From Melioribacteraceae bacterium (GTDB taxonomy: Bacteria > Bacteroidota > Ignavibacteria > Ignavibacteriales > Melioribacteraceae): a stretch of 64,000 nt of DNA. The position numbers were made by a program, and so were the translations under genes. The DNA is taken from NCBI GenBank assembly GCA_011525875.1, contig WYBN01000001.1:1-64000 (forward strand). Direction: 5' to 3'. Position 1 is the stretch's first letter. Every line of letters starts with the position of its first letter. Shown here one piece after another: positions 36,516-45,329 of this stretch. Under the pieces are notes generated by a model, which was given only the letters and a program-made list of their open reading frames with translations, made no database searches and was not told where the DNA came from.

Positions 36516-37283
36516 ATGAAAATTCTTCAAAAATTAGGAAGCAGAATCTTATATTTTTTACAAGAAACCGGGCAGATATCCATTCTATTTCTTGAAATTC
36601 TCAAATCCTCTGGAAATTTAATTCGGAAAAGAAAACTTCTATTATTTCAAATAGAACACATCGGTGTAAATTCGCTTCCTTTAGTGGTTATTATTGCAGT
36701 ATTCACCGGCGCTGTTGCCGCTTGGCAGGCAGCCTATCAATTAAAAGGAGTTGCGCCGCTTTCATTTTTAGGAACAGCAACCAGCAGGGCTATTATCACC
36801 GAATTAGCACCTGTATTAACAGCAATAGTGATAGCGGGAAGGGTTGGGGCTTCCATTGCCGCAGAACTGGGCTCGATGAAAGTTACCGAACAAATCGATG
36901 CACTTGAAACAATGGGAATTAATCCTGTGATGTTCCTTGCAATGCCCAGGTTTTTCGCGGCAGTTTTTTCGATGCCGATTCTTGTCGTATTTGCAAATAT
37001 TATTGCTATTGCCGGAGCGTTTGTAATATCTAATTATTTTCTAGGAGTTTCTTATGAAGTTTTCTTCGATTCGGTAAAGCGTTATTTTTATATCGGCGAT
37101 TTTCTTTTCGGGATGACGAAAGGCGTCGTCTTCGGCGGTGTAACTGCTCTGATTGGCTGTCATATTGGTTTCAAAACTGAAGGCGGCGCCGAGGGAGTCG
37201 GGCTTTCAACTATACGCTCATTTGTGCTAACTTCTGCTTTAATTCTAATTATTGACTACTTCCTCTGGACACTAATTTTTTAA
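36516..37283 (+). CDS. mlaE: MlaE/YrbE-family lipid ABC transporter permease
   Basis: The 255-residue integral membrane protein has the MlaE family pattern: GVNSLPLVVIIAVFTGAVAAWQAAYQL, ITELAPVLTAIVIAGRVGASIAAELGSMKVTEQIDALETMGINP (read in parts), and five to six TM helices. It forms the permease dimer that exchanges phospholipids between membranes with an ATPase (MlaF) and an MCE protein (MlaD). Neither partner follows here; the next gene is a sugar transferase, so partners must be encoded elsewhere. No clear ribosome site precedes the ATG. Confidence 0.9.
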   Translation: MKILQKLGSRILYFLQETGQISILFLEILKSSGNLIRKRKLLLFQIEHIGVNSLPLVVIIAVFTGAVAAWQAAYQLKGVAPLSFLGTATSRAIITELAPVLTAIVIAGRVGASIAAELGSMKVTEQIDALETMGINPVMFLAMPRFFAAVFSMPILVVFANIIAIAGAFVISNYFLGVSYEVFFDSVKRYFYIGDFLFGMTKGVVFGGVTALIGCHIGFKTEGGAEGVGLSTIRSFVLTSALILIIDYFLWTLIF

Positions 37284-37356
37284 GACAAGCTGTATTTTTT
37301 GTTGCATTTCATTAATTACTTTTGCATTATTCGATTGAAATTTTATTAGAAAGGAT

Positions 37357-38199
37357 ATGAAGTATCATTTCGTTATAAAAAGAATTTTAGAGCTTCTTTT
37401 AGCGCTACTACTACTACCCGTTATTATAATATTTTTAGCAGCTGTATCAATAATACTTTTGTTTGAATTGAAGGAATCGCCTTTTTTTGTTCAAGACAGG
37501 GGATTGACACTTTCGAAGCATAGATTTTTTATGGTTAAGTTAAAAACCATCAGGACAAAAAAAAATGAAGAATTTATTGACGGCAGCAAGAACATTCTTG
37601 TTAAAACATATCTTGAATCTAGTCTCACTCCCTTTGCCAAATGGCTGCGAAGAACCGGGCTTGATGAACTGCCTCAAATATTTCATGTTATCACCGGAAA
37701 GATGAGTCTTGTCGGTCCACGCCCACTGATGCTATTCGATTTACAATTTATTGAGAAAAATTTTCCAGAGTTTTACCGACAAAGAGATTTATTAGGGTCA
37801 AAACCGGGAATTACCGGATTATGGCAAATATTCTGCAATAGAGAACAAGGAATTGAAAATCTTATTATTCTTGATGAACTTTACGAAACTGAAAGATCAT
37901 TCGTCGTAGACTTGAAAATCTTGTTGTTAACATTGGCAACATTATTTTCCGGCAGCAACGACGATGCAATAGTCAGTAACAATAATTCACTAATTAAAAA
38001 TTTTTCCTGGGTTCTTAGGAAAGCTAAAATTAAATATCGAACACTGTCGCAAAATTCCCTCGTTCTGTTAAGCCCGCATCAATTTGACAACAAAATTGAA
38101 ATTCCTTTCGATTGGTGGGAAAATACAAACTCCTATGAACCTTATGCATCCAATAAACACAAACTGAGAATATTTAGGATAGAAAAAAACTCAGCATAA
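37357..38199 (+). CDS. Bacterial sugar transferase (polyprenyl-phosphate glycosyl-1-phosphate transferase)
   Basis: The 280-residue protein starts with a re-entrant membrane helix (about 8-35) and has the PglC/WcaJ catalytic core: FVQDRGL, FFMVKLKTIR (usually F..-K-F-R-T/S-M), LRRTGLDELPQIFHVITGKMSLVGPRPLM and KPGITGLWQI. It should move a sugar 1-phosphate from a nucleotide sugar to undecaprenyl phosphate, the first step of a surface glycan. About 75 extra residues after the core (from 206) are polar with a WWENTNSYEPY patch and match nothing I recognise. No other glycan genes adjoin. AAGGA precedes the ATG. Confidence 0.85.
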   Translation: MKYHFVIKRILELLLALLLLPVIIIFLAAVSIILLFELKESPFFVQDRGLTLSKHRFFMVKLKTIRTKKNEEFIDGSKNILVKTYLESSLTPFAKWLRRTGLDELPQIFHVITGKMSLVGPRPLMLFDLQFIEKNFPEFYRQRDLLGSKPGITGLWQIFCNREQGIENLIILDELYETERSFVVDLKILLLTLATLFSGSNDDAIVSNNNSLIKNFSWVLRKAKIKYRTLSQNSLVLLSPHQFDNKIEIPFDWWENTNSYEPYASNKHKLRIFRIEKNSA

Positions 38200-38213
38200 T
38201 ATTTAGGTGAGAT

Positions 38214-39557
38214 ATGAAAATAATTTCTCTGATTATTTTCTCCTCTTGCTCTCTTCTTGCACAAGCTCTTCTTCTCGAGGAAAATTTTGAGTATGAATTA
38301 GGCGACCTTACGGGTTCCGTAAATTGGACTGCGAGCCCGACTACCGGTACGTCTGAAATCCAAGTTGTTGACGGTAATTTAAGTTATTCCGCATATTCAT
38401 CTTCTGACGTGGGCAGAATGATTTTTTTGGACGCTCCCGGCGGAAGCACTAATAGAAGAGGAGCAAAAAGGTCTTTTACTCTTACAAGCAGCGGTACAAT
38501 ATATATATCATTTTTAATCTTTGCTACTTCGACAGCGGAAATGAATACCAACGACACTGATGGAGATTACTTTTTTAATACAAGTAATTCCACCGGAGGC
38601 TCCTTAAAAAATATAATTAATGTAAAACAAGGAAGTTCAGGCGATAAATATAACATAGGTTATAGAAAAACTACATCTCAGACACCCACCTGGTATGGAA
38701 CAGAATTATCTGTTTCAACAACCTACCTAATCGTTGTTTCTTATACGTTTCAAACGGGCTCAGATGATATTAAGCTGTGGATAAACCCCTCATTGGATGG
38801 GAGTGAACCAGCAGCAGATATAGAAATATCAGACGGGGTTGATTATTCAGATATTAACTATGTGCAATTCAGACAGAATGCAAAATCCGGCGATTTTTAT
38901 ATTGACGGTATCCGCGTATCTGATTCGTGGTCGCAGGCTCCTCTGCCGGTTGAATTAATTGATTTTAATGCGGCGGTCATAGATAACAGTATTCGGCTAA
39001 GCTGGGCAACTGCCACCGAAACAAACAACTATGGATTTGAAGTGGAAAGAACCGCAGATAGGTTGAATGAAGGATTGCATAAATGGATAAATATCGGTTT
39101 TATACCCGGGCATGGAACTTCCTATTCCCCAAAGTTTTATGAGTTTTTTGACTACAATCCTCCTATAGGAAATCTTAAATACAGACTTAAACAAATTGAC
39201 CTTGACGGCAGTTATAAATATTACAACACATTTGCGGAAGTAACATTCGGTATTACAGACATCAAAGAAGAACAATTTCCAGGCGGATTTACATTATACC
39301 AGAATTACCCAAATCCTTTCAATCCAAAGACAACAATAAAATTCAGTATTAAAAGACAGCTCAAAGAGTGGAATAATACCTCGCTTAAGATTTACAATGC
39401 GCTGGGACAAGAAATAAGTTCACTATTAAATAAACAACTCCAAGCGGGAGAATACGAAATTGAATTTGACGCAAATGAACTGCCAAGCGGAATGTATTAC
39501 TACACTCTTAAATCAGGTGAATATACACATACGCGAAAACTTCTTTTGATTAAGTAG
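38214..39557 (+). CDS. Secreted T9SS type A cargo protein with LamG-like domain
   Basis: A 447-residue exported protein. A signal peptide (about 1-17, ending LLAQA) is followed by a jelly-roll region (about 20-240; LEENFEYELGDLTGS..W at the start and YIDGIRVSDSW at the end). Then comes an Ig-like module common before sorting tails (PVELIDFNA, SIRLSWATATETNNYGFEVER, LKYRLKQIDLDGSY). The last about 80 residues are a textbook type A sorting domain: LYQNYPNPFNPKTTIKFSI, LKIYNALGQEI, LPSGMYYYTLKSG, TRKLLLIK. The cargo is sent through the T9SS. The ligand is unknown; jelly rolls of this kind often bind glycans. It follows the sugar transferase by 14 bases. Confidence 0.88.
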   Translation: MKIISLIIFSSCSLLAQALLLEENFEYELGDLTGSVNWTASPTTGTSEIQVVDGNLSYSAYSSSDVGRMIFLDAPGGSTNRRGAKRSFTLTSSGTIYISFLIFATSTAEMNTNDTDGDYFFNTSNSTGGSLKNIINVKQGSSGDKYNIGYRKTTSQTPTWYGTELSVSTTYLIVVSYTFQTGSDDIKLWINPSLDGSEPAADIEISDGVDYSDINYVQFRQNAKSGDFYIDGIRVSDSWSQAPLPVELIDFNAAVIDNSIRLSWATATETNNYGFEVERTADRLNEGLHKWINIGFIPGHGTSYSPKFYEFFDYNPPIGNLKYRLKQIDLDGSYKYYNTFAEVTFGITDIKEEQFPGGFTLYQNYPNPFNPKTTIKFSIKRQLKEWNNTSLKIYNALGQEISSLLNKQLQAGEYEIEFDANELPSGMYYYTLKSGEYTHTRKLLLIK

Positions 39558-39573
39558 TATCGAAAATCTCTGT

Positions 39574-40086
39574 TTATTTAATCAGCCAGTTAGTAACTGA
39601 GTCAACAGCCTTTTTTATAAATTCCGTTTTTACCGGCTCATTCCCATCATCTTTTGCGAGGCTTTCATAACCGAGACAGACAAGGTAAACAGCCTTATCG
39701 TAAAAGTTATTTGCTTTTTGAAAAAACTCAAAAGCCTGCTGAGTATCGAAAGGAGTATTGATGATTGCTTCGTTCAAAATAAATTTAAACATAACATTCC
39801 TCGATAAAAGCATTGCATAGACAACTTCGCTTAAATGAATCTTTTCGGCGGCTCTTTCCCTGCCAAGCATAAAATAATGTTCGCCTGTTCTGATATCCGA
39901 CGGCTCATCTTGAAGAATCCACAAACCGAATTTTTTGTAAACATCGTAAATGCGGGTGGATAGAATATTGTCTGGAATATTGCGGTAACCTGTTGTTGAG
40001 GGGTTGCTTTTTACTTCTTTCATCCATTCGCCGGTTATTTTCTCGGCATGTTCTTCGACTATCCGTATAAACTTTGAGTACAGCAT
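39574..40086 (-). CDS. RsbRD N-terminal-like sensor domain protein
   Basis: A 170-residue all-helical soluble protein. FIRIVEEHAEKITGEWMKEV, then HYFMLGRERAAEKIHLSEVVYAMLLSRN, resemble the RsbRD N-terminal domain, a globin-like sensor fold of stressosome and kinase proteins. Here it stands alone without STAS or kinase. It may sense a signal or bind a partner. AGGAGG lies just before the ATG. It is the last gene of a minus-strand group after a small lipoprotein and ends head-to-head with the T9SS cargo gene. The domain call is from pattern only. Confidence 0.55.
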   Translation of the reverse strand: MLYSKFIRIVEEHAEKITGEWMKEVKSNPSTTGYRNIPDNILSTRIYDVYKKFGLWILQDEPSDIRTGEHYFMLGRERAAEKIHLSEVVYAMLLSRNVMFKFILNEAIINTPFDTQQAFEFFQKANNFYDKAVYLVCLGYESLAKDDGNEPVKTEFIKKAVDSVTNWLIK

Positions 40087-40102
40087 CTCACACCTCCTTT
40101 GC

Positions 40103-40522
40103 TTAATCTTTAGAAAGCGTAAAACTCGCGGTAGAAGTATCCTTTTGATTTTTTATTGAGTCTTCAACGATAAATATAACTTTATATTCTCCGGTTTCAA
40201 ATTCGCTGTTCAAGCTGATTTGTGAATCAATAACGAGTTCGGGCAAAAAATCCTCGCTGCTCTCTTCAATTAAACCGAAATCAGCAGCATAAATAGTATC
40301 CGAAGGCGAAACCAGATCAAGTCTATAGTTTATGGAAACATAATATAAATTATTTTCCTCGGTCTGACCGAAATTTCGTAAGCTGACTGATGCATTCAAT
40401 TCCCATTCGTCTTCAAGATAAAAAGCGAATGCATCCGGATTGAACAATTCAAGAGGCGGAGTCTCTCTCGAACAGGATAGAGCAAGCGCGAAAACAATTA
40501 AAGCCGACAGATAATTTTTCAT
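40103..40522 (-). CDS. Small hypothetical lipoprotein
   Basis: A 139-residue protein with a lipoprotein signal peptide (lipobox LALSC, Cys17) and a mature part that looks like a single Ig-like beta sandwich (SVSLRNFG, YYVSINYRLDL, GEYKVIFIVEDS, TASFTLSKD). It is acidic and without catalytic motifs. It may be a periplasmic or outer-membrane-anchored accessory. It precedes the RsbRD-like gene by 16 bases. I do not recognise the family. Confidence 0.6.
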   Translation of the reverse strand: MKNYLSALIVFALALSCSRETPPLELFNPDAFAFYLEDEWELNASVSLRNFGQTEENNLYYVSINYRLDLVSPSDTIYAADFGLIEESSEDFLPELVIDSQISLNSEFETGEYKVIFIVEDSIKNQKDTSTASFTLSKD

Positions 40523-40560
40523 AATTAAATTGAATAAATAAATGAAATCTTTTGCAATAG

Positions 40561-40595
40561 TTGCGTATGCCGTCGAACGCCGGCGGCATACGCAA
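40561..40595 (-). terminator. Strong hairpin after serC, possible terminator or repeat
   Basis: A perfect 12-bp inverted repeat (TTGCGTATGCCG / CGGCATACGCAA, 11-base loop) starts just after the serC stop. There is no T-run on the minus strand, so it is not a standard intrinsic terminator. It may stabilise the serC mRNA 3' end or be a dispersed palindromic repeat. Confidence 0.5.
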
Positions 40596-40599
40596 GCAA

Positions 40600-41688
40600 T
40601 TAATTTTTCGCTTTGAAGTCCTTCATAAATTCCACCAAATCTTCAACTCCTTTTTTAGGGAATGCATTATAAATCGAAGCTCTGATGCCGCCGACAGAAC
40701 GATGACCTTTTAATCCCTCAAAACCTTTCTGTTTCGCTTCATCAAGAAATTTCTTTTCAAGTTCTTCGCTCGGCAATCTGTAAGTAACATTCATTAGCGA
40801 GCGGTCTTCTTTAATCTTGACTGTTCCCGTGTAATAACCATCGCTTGAGTCAAAATAGTCATAAAGTATTCCGGCTTTTTCCGTGTTCAATTTGTACATT
40901 GCATCCAATCCGCCCATATTCAGCAGCCATTTAAAAACAAGCCCGGCGATATATATTCCGAAAGTGGTCGGCGTGTTGTACATCGAATCGTTTTCAACGT
41001 GGATTTTATAATTCAAATAAGTATGCAATGAATCGGAGGAACGCTCTAAAATGTTCTTGTTGATTATTACAACAGTTACCCCCGAAGGTCCAATATTTTT
41101 CTGAGCGCCCGCGTAAATTAAAGTGTATTTATTAACATCAATCTTTCTGAAAAGAATATCGGAAGAAGCATCGCAAACAAGCGGAATGCTGCCAACAGCG
41201 GGTTCGGTTTTATACTGGGTCCCGAAAATTGTATTATTCGAAGTAAAGTGAACATAAGAAGCATCCGCGGATAAATTAAGTTCTTCTTGTTTTGGCAGAC
41301 GTGTAAAATTTTCGGATTCGGTGGTTCCAGCAATATTAACCGAACCGACGCGCTTTGCCTCTTTCACCGCTTTTTTCGACCACGCACCCGTTACTATATA
41401 ATCTGCCTTATTAGCAGGAGGCATTAAATTTAAAGGCACCATAGAAAATTGAAGAGTTGCCCCTCCCTGCAAAAATAAAACTGCATAATTCTGCGGTATA
41501 TCTAAGAGCTTCCGTAAATCTAATTCTGCTTCTTTGATTATTCCGTCAAATATCTTACCGCGGTGACTCATTTCCATTACCGACATGCCCGAACCTTTAT
41601 ACGAATAAAAATCTCTCTGCGCTTCTAACAATACTTCTTCGGGTAAAATAGCCGGTCCCGCACTAAAATTATAGATTCTCTTTTCCAT
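40600..41688 (-). CDS. serC: Phosphoserine aminotransferase
   Basis: The 362-residue PLP enzyme converts 3-phosphohydroxypyruvate to phosphoserine in serine synthesis. Family sequence is clear: YNFSAGPAILPEEVL at the start, EMSHRG, LFLQGGATLQFSM, DASSDILFRKIDVNKYTLIYAGAQKNIGPSG with the PLP lysine, and GLKGHRSVGGIRASIYNAFP near the end. GGGGAAAT precedes the ATG, and a promoter overlaps the end of the upstream DUF1015 gene. Confidence 0.97.
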   Translation of the reverse strand: MEKRIYNFSAGPAILPEEVLLEAQRDFYSYKGSGMSVMEMSHRGKIFDGIIKEAELDLRKLLDIPQNYAVLFLQGGATLQFSMVPLNLMPPANKADYIVTGAWSKKAVKEAKRVGSVNIAGTTESENFTRLPKQEELNLSADASYVHFTSNNTIFGTQYKTEPAVGSIPLVCDASSDILFRKIDVNKYTLIYAGAQKNIGPSGVTVVIINKNILERSSDSLHTYLNYKIHVENDSMYNTPTTFGIYIAGLVFKWLLNMGGLDAMYKLNTEKAGILYDYFDSSDGYYTGTVKIKEDRSLMNVTYRLPSEELEKKFLDEAKQKGFEGLKGHRSVGGIRASIYNAFPKKGVEDLVEFMKDFKAKN

Positions 41689-41726
41689 TTGATTTCCCCA
41701 TGTTATTTAATTATTGATACTAATCT

Positions 41727-41756
41727 ATTATAAATTGGTTCATCAAATAGTGTGAA
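41727..41756 (-). promoter_or_regulatory. Predicted serC promoter overlapping the DUF1015 stop
   Basis: On the minus strand TTCACA (41756-41751) and a perfect TATAAT (41732-41727) are 18 bases apart, about 40 bases before the serC ATG. The -35 box lies within the last codons of the upstream gene. Confidence 0.5.
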
Positions 41757-42978
41757 CCAATAAACCATCGCGCAGCTTTGGTTCGAACCATGTTGATTTA
41801 GGCGGCATGGTTTCACCGGCATTTGATATATTAATTAGATCGTCAACAGATACCGGATACATCGAAAAAGCCGCCGAGGCTTTGCCGCTTTCAACAAGTC
41901 TCACTAATTCGTCTGTGCCTCTTATACCGCCGATAAAATCTATGTTATCGCTGGTACGGGGATCGTTAATATCGAGAAAAGGATGAAGTAAAAAGTTCTG
42001 AAGAATACTCACGTCAAGTTTTTCGCCGAAGCTTTCGCCGGGTATAACGCTTTCATTCGGCGTTAAACTATGCCATTGACTTTTAATGTACATGCAAATT
42101 TCGCCTTTCTTCTTGGGCGTACTGTAATCAGCTATTTCAACATTGAAATATTTTGAAATAAGCTGGATGAACTGCAGGTTGTCAACGCCTTTAAGGTCGA
42201 AAACAACCCGGTTATACGGCAGTATTTTTAACTGCTCTGCAGGGAATAAAACACCGAGAAAGTAATTATATTCTTCTTTTCCGGTATGGTCAACATTTTT
42301 TTCTTTATTTATTTTTTGAGCGCGGCTTGCACTTGCTGCTCTGTGATGACCGTCGGCAATGTAAAGTTTTTCGGTTTTGCCAATTTCGAATTCGATTACG
42401 TCATGAAAATCAGCCGGTAAAATCCAAATGGTGTGAATGACGCCGTCTGGAGCCTCGAAATTATAAATAGGTTCTGTATTATTCACCGTTTCTTCAACAG
42501 CGTAGTCAATCTCCGCTACGCCTTTGTAAGTTAGAAATACGGGTCCTGTTTGCGCTCCAGTTGTTAGAATATGATTAGTTCTATCGTCTTCTTTAACGCG
42601 CCTTGTTTTTTCGTGCTTCATTATTATATCGCTGTCATAATCTTCAACAGAAAAAGCAGCGGCAATTCCGGTCTGAATCTGCTTGCCCCATTTTATTCTG
42701 TAAATATAAAATTCCGGTTTTTCGTCCCTATTCATGGGCGCATCATCTATCAATCTTTGAAGATTCTCTTTTGCTTTTTCATAGACTGCCGGAGAATAGG
42801 GATCAATACTTTTATTCAATTCAATTTCGGATCGGGTCACACGTAAAAAGCTTATCGGGTTGTCTTTTGCCAATGCCGCAGCTTCTTCTCTATTTACAAC
42901 GTCATATGGAACGCTTGCTACAAGATGAGCGACCTGTTTATCAGGTCTAAGCGCTTTAAAGGATCGTATTACTGCCAT
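41743..42978 (-). CDS. DUF1015 family protein
   Basis: The 411-residue soluble protein matches the DUF1015 (COG4198) family. It shows AVIRSFKALRPDKQVAHLVASVPYDVVNREEA at the start (in two blocks), NPISFLRVTRSE, MKHEKTRRVKEDDRTNHILTTGAQTGPVFL, and LYIADGHHRAASA, whose DGHHR is invariant and resembles ParB-type CTP-binding proteins. The family is often next to serine-pathway genes, as here with serC. Its biochemical role is unclear. GGAG precedes the ATG. Confidence 0.9.
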   Translation of the reverse strand: MAVIRSFKALRPDKQVAHLVASVPYDVVNREEAAALAKDNPISFLRVTRSEIELNKSIDPYSPAVYEKAKENLQRLIDDAPMNRDEKPEFYIYRIKWGKQIQTGIAAAFSVEDYDSDIIMKHEKTRRVKEDDRTNHILTTGAQTGPVFLTYKGVAEIDYAVEETVNNTEPIYNFEAPDGVIHTIWILPADFHDVIEFEIGKTEKLYIADGHHRAASASRAQKINKEKNVDHTGKEEYNYFLGVLFPAEQLKILPYNRVVFDLKGVDNLQFIQLISKYFNVEIADYSTPKKKGEICMYIKSQWHSLTPNESVIPGESFGEKLDVSILQNFLLHPFLDINDPRTSDNIDFIGGIRGTDELVRLVESGKASAAFSMYPVSVDDLINISNAGETMPPKSTWFEPKLRDGLLVHTI

Positions 42979-43197
42979 TCTTACTCCAGAATAAATTACA
43001 TCAGTTTATTTTTTTTTATGACATAAAGTTAATGGTTTTTAAATAGATTTTCCTTCGCAAATTCCAATTATGGGATTATTTTCAGGAAGAATTAAAAAAA
43101 GGTGCATGTCAGGAATGCAGACGAGGCATTATTTTGAAGAAGGGCTTGTCTCATAGGCTGATTTGCTAAAGCCCTGAATACTGCAGTAAAATTAGAC

Positions 43198-43217
43198 CCC
43201 CGGCATAAATACCGGGG
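43198..43217. repeat. GC-rich inverted repeat of unclear role
   Basis: CCCCGG and CCGGGG flank an 8-base loop in the 294-base gap between the TlpA-like and DUF1015 genes. On the minus strand only a weak, interrupted T stretch follows, so it could be a poor terminator for the TlpA-like gene. A second, looser stem (AGGGCTT 43141-43147 with AAGCCCT 43169-43175) lies beside it. The rest of the gap is AT-rich with nothing recognisable. Confidence 0.35.
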
Positions 43218-43272
43218 TGTAAAATTATTTCAAATCAAATAAAGAAGCCGATGGCAATTTTATTGACGAAAA

Positions 43273-45174
43273 TTATTCAGTTTGAAGCGCTAAATCAATC
43301 ATAGCGCTTATCTCATCAACCATGTGGTCGGCGTTGCCGTCAAACCCTACGCTTTTGAAAACAATGTTTCCGCTTGGAGCTACAACAAACTTCGTTGGTA
43401 TTCCGCTTACTTTATAATCGGCAATTACTTTATTATCTAAATCCATCAATACATTGAAAGGGTAACTATTCGTTTTTATAAAGTCAGCGGCATTTTTTAT
43501 CTTGTCTGGTACATTTTCCCATGAGTTGATGAACACAAATGAAACTTTTTCATTACCGAGATATTTTTCCACAGCCTTTTTCATGCCGGGGAATGACGCC
43601 TTACACGGACCACACCAGGTAGCCCAAAAATCAATAACAACAGCTTTGCCGTACAAACCGGAAAGCGTTACCGTCTCCCCATTTAAATTCTTTAATTCAA
43701 AATTCGGTGCGGGTTCTGATATCATTTCCTTTTTTAGTTTGGTAAATAGCTCGCCCTTTGCATGGCTCTCAAGTAAGTCGAGATATTCATCAAACCCTTC
43801 TATAGAACTGTTTTTTGTGGAATAAGCGTTTTTCAACGATTCTTTCATTCCATTAGTCGCAGTTCCCGATTTAATAAATTCCTCAATTTTCGAAATAGCA
43901 TCATCGAGCTTTCCATTAGCAATTAGAACATCGGCATAAAACTCGTTTATTTCAGAATCTTTGCTGGATGATAAAGATAAAGATTCTGTTATGTTCTTCT
44001 CGGACTCATTCAAGTTTCCTAATCCTTTCTGAGCTCTTGCTAAACTGAATAAGTTATAAGCGAGCATTTCCAAGTTGTCTTTTTTCCACTGGGTAAGGGA
44101 TAAATATTCCGGCTGTTTGCCCGATGGATTCTCTGATTCTTTTCTGCTTCTTTCAACACCCATTTTGGCAATCGCTAAAGCACTTTCGTAATCCGGCATT
44201 TTGCTTTTAAGAATTTTATCGCTAATAGAATAAAATCTGTAAAGGCTTGGCTTTTCTAAATTTGCCGAAAGAAAACTTAATGCATTTTTGAAGTCCTCTT
44301 TGTCCCGGTAATAATTGGCTGCAAGATCGTAAAGATTGACGGTCAATTCATGACCGGGGAATTTTTCTTCGAACTCACGAATAATTTTTAATTTCTCGTC
44401 GATTGAAGTTTCATTGACGAATTTGAAATACAACGAGTAGGCGGCTTTAAAGTTAGTTGGAAATCTATCGTTAAGCTCTTCGGTAAATTTGTCAACTTTA
44501 TCAAGCTCCGAAATGGTTTTGTACCAGTCGATCAAAACATTCAAGTTCTCCTCGGTTTTATTTTCCAGACTTTCGATCTTTACAAGAAGTTCTTTTGCAA
44601 CAGCATTAACAATCTCAGGGTCTTGCTGCGTTTTCTGGAGTATTGCTAAAAATGTTTCTGCAAACTCGATGTTGATTTCCGGATTAATTTTCATAGCCTG
44701 TTCAAAATAAGATTTTGCTTTTTCGAAATCTCTGTCGCCGTCTAGAAAATAAATCCATCTATAATGTGCGGCAGCCAATCCGGCATAAGTTTGCGCCGAT
44801 ATATCTCCGTTGTCGAAGACAGGAATCAAGTATCCCTGTTTCGAATTATTATCCGAAAGATCGCCGCCGGAAAATTTGAGCAAGGCGCCGTATGAACCGG
44901 AAGGCATTAAAAAATTTCCGCTCCAATAACCGTCTTCTTTCTTCAAATCAACGCTGAGAGTTTTGAACAATTTATTGTTAAAAGTATAAACGGTCATTTC
45001 TATTGATACTGCATCTTTTAGCTCAGTGCTGTCAGCGGCGTACATTACTTTGATTTCTTCACCCGCAGAAGGTTCGGCGGGTTTAAATGAAAATATAGAA
45101 TCGGGTTTTGTTGAACAGTTCAGCAACAGAAGCGAACCGATTATTAAAGTTGAAAACCAAGATTTGCGAATCAT
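43273..45174 (-). CDS. TPR-containing TlpA-like thioredoxin lipoprotein
   Basis: The 633-residue protein has a lipoprotein signal (MIRKSWFSTLIIGSLLLLNC), an N-terminal beta region (about 30-120), a long helical repeat section of TPR type (about 125-470), and a C-terminal TlpA/redoxin domain with FWATWCGPCKASFPG (CxxC near 521-524) and the cis-proline segment GIPTKFVV. It probably reduces or isomerises disulfides in periplasmic clients selected by the TPR arm. The start is ATG 45174 because GGGAG lies 5 bases before it; the longer frame to 45186 would contain this site. Confidence 0.85.
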   Translation of the reverse strand: MIRKSWFSTLIIGSLLLLNCSTKPDSIFSFKPAEPSAGEEIKVMYAADSTELKDAVSIEMTVYTFNNKLFKTLSVDLKKEDGYWSGNFLMPSGSYGALLKFSGGDLSDNNSKQGYLIPVFDNGDISAQTYAGLAAAHYRWIYFLDGDRDFEKAKSYFEQAMKINPEINIEFAETFLAILQKTQQDPEIVNAVAKELLVKIESLENKTEENLNVLIDWYKTISELDKVDKFTEELNDRFPTNFKAAYSLYFKFVNETSIDEKLKIIREFEEKFPGHELTVNLYDLAANYYRDKEDFKNALSFLSANLEKPSLYRFYSISDKILKSKMPDYESALAIAKMGVERSRKESENPSGKQPEYLSLTQWKKDNLEMLAYNLFSLARAQKGLGNLNESEKNITESLSLSSSKDSEINEFYADVLIANGKLDDAISKIEEFIKSGTATNGMKESLKNAYSTKNSSIEGFDEYLDLLESHAKGELFTKLKKEMISEPAPNFELKNLNGETVTLSGLYGKAVVIDFWATWCGPCKASFPGMKKAVEKYLGNEKVSFVFINSWENVPDKIKNAADFIKTNSYPFNVLMDLDNKVIADYKVSGIPTKFVVAPSGNIVFKSVGFDGNADHMVDEISAMIDLALQTE

Positions 45175-45293
45175 ATTTACTCCCATTTAATTTCTTGTCC
45201 AAAGTTAAAAAAACTTTTTATGACAAAGTTCCAAACGGCTCAGTAATTTTTTCTGATGAAAACCAGTTTCGAAATGTTTAGTATGAGAAAAGT

Positions 45294-45322
45294 AAAAAAC
45301 AGCGGGCACATTGATTGCCCGC
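45294..45322 (-). terminator. Rho-independent terminator of the osmC gene
   Basis: A 7-bp stem (GCGGGCA / TGCCCGC, 7-base loop) is followed on the minus strand by TGTTTTTTACTTTT. It begins 8 bases past the osmC stop and separates it from the TlpA-like gene. Confidence 0.8.
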
Positions 45323-45329
45323 GATTAGA

